Positions 62,312 to 64,000 of a stretch of 64,000 nt of DNA are shown here, in pieces (position 1 is the stretch's first letter; every line of letters starts with the position of its first letter). The notes beneath the pieces were generated by a model that was not told where the DNA came from, did no database searches, and saw only the letters and a list, made by a program, of their open reading frames with translations. The stretch is from Clostridia bacterium. GTDB lineage: Bacteria > Bacillota > Clostridia > Christensenellales > Borkfalkiaceae. The DNA lies in contig JAFQAQ010000020.1 of assembly GCA_017399945.1 (NCBI GenBank), forward strand, positions 122,130-186,129, in the 5' to 3' direction. The translations under genes were made by a program, and so were the position numbers.

Positions 62312-63446
62312 CTACAACCATTTTTTTGAAACAATACTTTTTGTTGCTTCGATTTTTGAATCGGCATACAAAACCACGTCTTTAATGACGAGTTTTTGTA
62401 TTGCCGATATATAGTTTTTCATAAACTCAAAATCGATTTTGCCTTTTCTTACAGGAAGCAACATTTTGAATTTTAAGCTCTGCGAACTTCTTAATTTTTT
62501 ACCATAAGAAAATTTCCCTTTTATAGCTTTTGCCATAGTTGTAGCAAAATATAACATGCATTCTTTCTCATAATTTATAGTTTCGCTCCAATACACACCA
62601 GTATCATCTCCTGCCCCAAAAGCATAATTACGATAAAAAGTGTTTCCAAAAATGTCAATCGTTATAGAATTGCCAGGAAATTTCGCAATAGGATTAGAAA
62701 TATAATTTGCAACACCCGTATTCGTTACCCCTGCCATAACAAATGGAATTTTTCCTGCAAGTTGGTCGTCCTTTTTTAAGCGACGTCCTTGTTTAATTTT
62801 GTCAAAAATATCTTCAAATTCATATCCTTTGAAATCAATATTTCCACTTTTATATATACTCAACGCTTTTTCTTCTTCGGCTGTTAAAACATAATCTTTT
62901 AAGCCTGTTACTAATAAGTAATTATTAAGCTCGGCGACACGACGAGCTTCAAGCTCGGCGACGAAGCTCGTCATAAAATCAAAATCAATTTGTCCACATT
63001 TTGTTGGTAGTTTGATTTTTGTATCTCTAAATATTTTATCTACATCACGCACAAGAACTGATAGTAATCTTTGCTTTTGCTTATTTAATATAGTAGAAAA
63101 AAATAATCTGCTTGCTTTGTTAATTTCAATTTTAGGAATAATTTTTCTAACAAATTGTCCTGCATACCACGGTTTCTCTCGGTAGAAAAAATCCATTTGT
63201 AATAGTCCTAAACTCCAAGTTCCAGCAGGATTTATATTCTCACTATTCACAAATCCTGTTGTGCAAAGAATTCCTTGATTTAATGAAGTTCTCGTCACAT
63301 AATCATATTCCGTACCGTCAATAATTTTATCCGTATTAAAACTTAAAGTGTTTTCTATCTCAAACAAATCTCCCTGTTTATATTCGCCCCACTCAACCTT
63401 TCGGAGAGCGTCGTTGAGTAGGGCATCTATTTTCCCAGGCGGTCAT
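62312..63446 (-). CDS. hsdS: Type I-like restriction-modification specificity (S) subunit, needing a frameshift for its start
   Basis: About 370 residues are open in one frame. It has the S-subunit internal duplication: WGEYKQGDLFEIENTL and DFKGYEFEDIFDKIKQG, each opening a DNA-recognition domain, and IDFDFMTSFVAELE and IDFEFMKNYISAIQ, each closing helical spacer. It selects the DNA site for the methylase. The reading frame has no ATG; the only in-frame start is a weak TTG at 63367, which would cut off conserved residues. The ATG at 63446 (behind AAGGAGG, overlapping hsdM by 20 bp) is in another frame. Either a -1 frameshift from hsdM (see the signal at 63387-63436) or a one-base mutation explains this. 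The central VAELEARRVAEL comes from a short DNA repeat. Confidence 0.7.
63387..63436 (-). promoter_or_regulatory. Candidate -1 ribosomal frameshift signal at the hsdM/hsdS junction
   Basis: Minus strand: slippery heptamer G-GGA-AAA (63436-63430) in the hsdM zero frame, the TAG stop immediately after, a 6-nt spacer (TAGATG), then an 11-bp stem CCCTACTCAAC / GTTGAGTGGGG (63423-63413 with 63397-63387) with a 15-nt loop. A -1 slip reads ATA GAT GCC, exactly the hsdS frame. Confidence 0.6.
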
Positions 63447-64000
63447 CCTCCTTATTTTGTCCTTTTAATAAAGTTGAAACCTCCCACGCAAGATAATCGC
63501 TTACCGTCTTTTTGAAATCCTCAAGCGTAGGCTTTGTATCGATAGGCGCTGTTTGATTCCAGTCCGCACCACTTTCAGGGTTTATAGTACCTTCATAATA
63601 TTCTTTTTCGGTATAGATGCTAAGTTTCCCTTTCCCATAACGAACTAAATCCACAAGTTCTTGATAACGGTCTTTTGCTCTATCGCTATCAAACAAATTC
63701 TTGCTTGCTTTTTTTCGGTTTGTTCTTGTATAACCATCATTAGAAAAATCAATAAACTTTACGATATCGTCTTTTTGATGAGCTTCACCAACACGGAAAA
63801 CGTAAACGTAGGTTTGAACGCTAGATTTTCCTACAAATAAATCGCCTGGCATTTTAATGCTTGCAAGTAGCGTGCTATGCTTTAATATGCGCTTGTTATA
63901 TTCCGTTGCTTTTCCCGAGCCTGCCGAGTTTTGAATAATGATTGCGGCAAAGCCTTTGCTCATCATAGAAAGTGCTTTTTCCACAAAAATCATACCGTTG
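63427..64000 (-). CDS. hsdM: Type I-like restriction-modification DNA methylase (M subunit), N-terminus cut by window edge
   Basis: C-terminal part of about 191 residues. The stretch IIIQNSAGSGKATEYNKRIL and ASIKMPGDLF is typical of the adenine methylase region of Type I and BcgI-like M subunits, followed by VQTYVYVFRVGEAHQKDDIVKFIDFSNDGY. The catalytic NPPF/Y and SAM-binding motifs would lie right of the window. It ends with EDDRLGK and a TAG inside a candidate frameshift site, so an M-S fusion is possible. An ATG at 63993 is internal, not the true start. Confidence 0.85.
   Translation of the reverse strand, partial: NGMIFVEKALSMMSKGFAAIIIQNSAGSGKATEYNKRILKHSTLLASIKMPGDLFVGKSSVQTYVYVFRVGEAHQKDDIVKFIDFSNDGYTRTNRKKASKNLFDSDRAKDRYQELVDLVRYGKGKLSIYTEKEYYEGTINPESGADWNQTAPIDTKPTLEDFKKTVSDYLAWEVSTLLKGQNKEDDRLGK

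Noticed and set aside
63367..63369. TTG as the hsdS start
   Set aside because: It would remove the conserved WGEYKQGD segment and has no ribosome-binding site; frameshift or mutation explains the frame better.

Overview
The window is AT-rich DNA from a Gram-positive, anaerobic, Clostridia-like bacterium, probably an uncultured gut lineage. This rests on gene content: a tryptophan-type T-box leader before a TrpB2 gene, yajC next to a TIGR04086 membrane gene, a rubrerythrin, an ECF sigma factor with an RsgI-like anti-sigma, a MEP-pathway dxs, many sigma-A-type promoters with 16-17 bp spacers, and strong intrinsic terminators. I saw no outer-membrane genes. I found no rRNA, tRNA, CRISPR array, IS element or replication origin.

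Layout. 1-2.1 kb: a patatin-like phospholipase (cut by the left edge), a small membrane exporter-family protein and a TtcA-like tRNA thiolase. 2.1-8.5 kb: a surface-polysaccharide-like group (two Wzz-like proteins, a NahK-like sugar kinase, an ABC exporter, an O-antigen-ligase-like protein). 8.5-17.2 kb: housekeeping genes (dxs, M29 aminopeptidase, yajC operon, an AbrB-controlled ABC transporter, T-box/trpB2, rubrerythrin). 17.3-23.0 kb: a carbohydrate locus with a LacI regulator, a ceramidase-like hydrolase, a fucose/arabinose-isomerase-like protein and a GH31 glycosidase. 23.2-25.3 kb: a large repeat-rich, membrane-anchored surface protein with a long 5' leader.

25.9-48.4 kb is the most unusual part: eight tightly packed minus-strand genes that look like one transcription unit. 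In order of transcription they encode a membrane VWA protein, two large tubulin-like (Tubulin_2) GTPase homologues, a coiled-coil membrane protein, a protein of about 2000 residues joining membrane segments, a degenerate helicase-like region, a Cys4 cluster, an acidic linker and an intact transglutaminase-like domain, a polytopic membrane protein, a TPR-like membrane protein, and a membrane RCK-like protein ending in a RyR domain. A CASTOR/POLLUX-like channel lies just upstream as its own unit. I infer a membrane-associated, nucleotide-controlled cytoskeletal/effector system; its function is unknown to me.

50.9-53.8 kb: an ECF sigma factor, its RsgI-like anti-sigma factor and a secreted lipoprotein with the same RsgI-type domain; the two transcription units share a 19-nt upstream sequence. 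54-61 kb: nagB, then an AraC-type regulator divergent from an rraA/ldh2/SGNH operon and facing an epimerase/six-hairpin-enzyme operon. 61-62.2 kb: a small XRE-regulator module with palindromic operators, flanked by identical terminator repeats. 62.3-64 kb: the 3' part of a Type I-like restriction-modification locus, where hsdM and hsdS are joined by what looks like a canonical -1 ribosomal frameshift signal (slippery GGGAAAA, stop codon, 6-nt spacer, 11-bp stem).
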